Assembly (NCBI RefSeq): GCF_023856365.1
Contig: NC_064555.1
Span: 18,424,254-18,488,253, forward strand
Length of the DNA: 64,000 nt
Source of the DNA: Brienomyrus brachyistius
Taxonomy: Eukaryota > Chordata > Actinopteri > Osteoglossiformes > Mormyridae
Direction of reading: 5' to 3'
The notes under the pieces are model-generated. The model was given only the letters and a program-made list of their open reading frames with translations, was not told where the DNA came from and made no database searches. Both the position numbers and the translations under genes were made by a program. Below, piece by piece: positions 62,082-64,000 of this stretch (its first letter is position 1; each line of letters starts with the position of its first letter).

Positions 62082-64000
62082 GTAAGAATTCTACGGCTTC
62101 CACCTCTTCCGTGTGATTCCCATTTAACTCGTTTGTGCTTTTCAGTGTCTTTTTCACTTCGTTACTAATAACCGGCCTCATTGCGCGACACGAATCACGC
62201 AACATTATATAAATTTACTCGTACTGTTTTTCCCCACGAAGATGTCATTATTCGGATGCCGTTTTTGAGAGTTCCCATTAGCCTAAATGTTTCCCGTGAT
62301 CTTACCCCCTATCCCTGTACCGAGTTTCTTCGCCATATTTCTTCAAGGTGTGGTTTTCTACGGAATTTCAAGCAGAGATATGCAGGTGCCATTCCTGAAA
62401 GTCGTTTCCCCCACGTCTTATAGGCTAGTTTTACGATTCGTTTTTATTACATTGCGTCATTCATTAATATACCTTCTATCCCCTCGGAAGTTCGATGTGT
62501 ATCTCTCATTTTCATTCAGAAGTGGGCATTGAAATTAAAAACAAACAAATCCGGATATACCTAGTATTTGTACGCCTTCGGGAATACGCGTCATTCTAAT
62601 AGCTGTTGCGAAACTTATAATTCAGTTAAATCACTTTACATAGGCCTATAGGCAACATGTTTTAGAACATTTCGGTGTTCCTCTCACCGATATCGCACTG
62701 CCTTCAAAGAAGATTTTTCCGAGTCGCTGCCATCTTTTGTAATGCATATTTGTTAACAATTACCCCTCCCACTTTAAAAGTGTGTGTGTGTGTGGGTGTG
62801 GGGGAACAACACGATCTGTTCAGATGCATGGGTAAATTACTCTGGCAAAAAGTTACCTTGCACGAGTTTGTTAATAAGTTACTGCTCTTGTTATTCTCTG
62901 GGAATGGTGATTGCTCAGTCGCGGTTTAGATGGTGGCCAAATTGCTTACAATGCGTAATTAAAATGTTTATAACTTCTTTTAGATCTACATATGTCAAGA
63001 TTGAACTAAAAACGTATAAGCTGAGTTTCTAAAGGAGTATTACCCTAATTATGCGCACTGACAAAAAGTAACCGGGAGTGGCTTAATTGTTTATTGACTT
63101 TTGTTTTGCATAAGCCAAAAAACTTTTATCGTACAATTAAGGGAAAGGCTCAAATGTCCCATTCTGCACTAAAACCACATCCCCGGGTCTGCTGCTTGGC
63201 TGATAGTGGCCTCCATACAGGAATCCCCCCAATCACGGTCCTGACTTGCTGCTAAATGGCTTATGACTGCCTAATCTTCATAAAATTGTAAGACTGCACC
63301 TGGAAATCCAGTTGACTGATGGTGTCCATTTATTTTTTGTTTATTTTTAAATGATTATTTTAAAATTATGATTTCACGCAACAGTTGAACTGATACTGAT
63401 TCAGCATAGCAATTGATCATAATGATCAACATAGTAATTAACCAGAATGTTTCACTTCACAGTTGCACACAACAGTTGATACAGATTTTTTTATTATTAT
63501 TATTATTGGTATTATAACATAAGGTTGTGCATTTGAAAATAATTAAAGTAAGATCAAGGTACTTTAGTGCACTATAGCAAGTCCCTAAGACTGCTGGGGC
63601 TCCCTTCACTGTGTTCCCCCCAGAATAACAGGAAAGCACTAACAAACAATAGGTTGGCAGCACTGCCTGCTTGCAACCCCCCCCGCCCCCCCCGGCATTT
63701 CATCCTTATGTAGCCTGAATTGCATCACATTCAGTGTTGCTAAGATACCATGTTTTAATCGCCTGTACAGATCCTTACCCTCATTATACAGTTTGGATTT
63801 CATTTTTCTGTATTCTAGAGACTTTTAATTTATGTAATAGCAGATTATGAATGCTTCAGTATGCTGAGTATTCAGCAATCTCAGGAAAAAATAATCAATC
63901 TGTATGCTGCTTTTGGCAATACAATATTTTAGGTTATTTTCAAGCAACTCTGAAACCGGTCATGTTCACTATTAGTGATCGTGGTGTAATTGACAGAATG
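62082..64000. other. Right-hand end, no recognised gene
   Basis: Mostly AT-rich unique DNA with a short GT run near 62780-62800 and C/G homopolymers near 63678-63694. If 62036 is a real first exon this is its intron. No supported coding exon. Confidence 0.5.

Overview
This is a vertebrate, almost certainly teleost fish, genomic window. The genes have vertebrate exon structures with GT-AG introns, and the introns and spacers carry fish-type repeats (V-SINE/DANA-like SINEs, other tRNA-derived SINEs, short inverted-repeat MITEs, LINE 3' ends, many micro- and minisatellites). There is no prokaryotic or viral gene content.

Layout, left to right. (1) About 317-11084, minus strand: 5' part of a CHD4-type Mi-2/NuRD chromatin remodeller. 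Seventeen coding exons are visible, from the start codon to ATPase motif III; the helicase C-lobe lies beyond the left edge. (2) 14020-18160, minus: complete cone transducin beta subunit gnb3, 8 coding exons, 340 aa. (3) 23467-37451, minus: complete znf384, 10 coding exons, 571 aa, eight C2H2 fingers; its probable promoter and non-coding first exon lie near 41.5-41.8 kb. (4) 45278-49531, minus: complete flot1, 12 coding exons, 427 aa, with a likely 5' UTR exon at 50.48-50.57 kb. (5) 52645-56746, plus: complete class I beta-tubulin (tubb5 type), 4 exons, 444 aa, with a CCAAT/TATA promoter and a poly(A) signal at 57917. (6) 62036-62081, plus: a lone putative signal-peptide exon of a gene continuing to the right. 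For the four complete genes the exon phases close exactly and the lengths agree with the families.

The gene set mixes the human 12p13 group (CHD4, GNB3, ZNF384) with the MHC-linked pair FLOT1 and TUBB, and flot1/tubb are divergent here. The genes do not form a pathway. They are a housekeeping/chromatin/transcription-factor block plus one retina-specific G-protein subunit.

The most unusual feature is how the tandem repeats sit. In all four minus-strand genes (chd4, gnb3, znf384, flot1) a tandem or local duplication contains the edge of a coding exon together with adjoining intron. The results are four copies of a 5' splice site in chd4, about 20 exon-edge copies in gnb3, a duplicated exon end plus donor in znf384, and a flot1 intron made almost entirely of 3' splice site copies. 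Other large arrays (39-bp x about 42, 29-bp x about 14, a 37/38-bp alternating dimer, a 41-bp array) are not exon-derived. A perfect 97-nt inverted repeat around a G-rich spacer lies upstream of gnb3.
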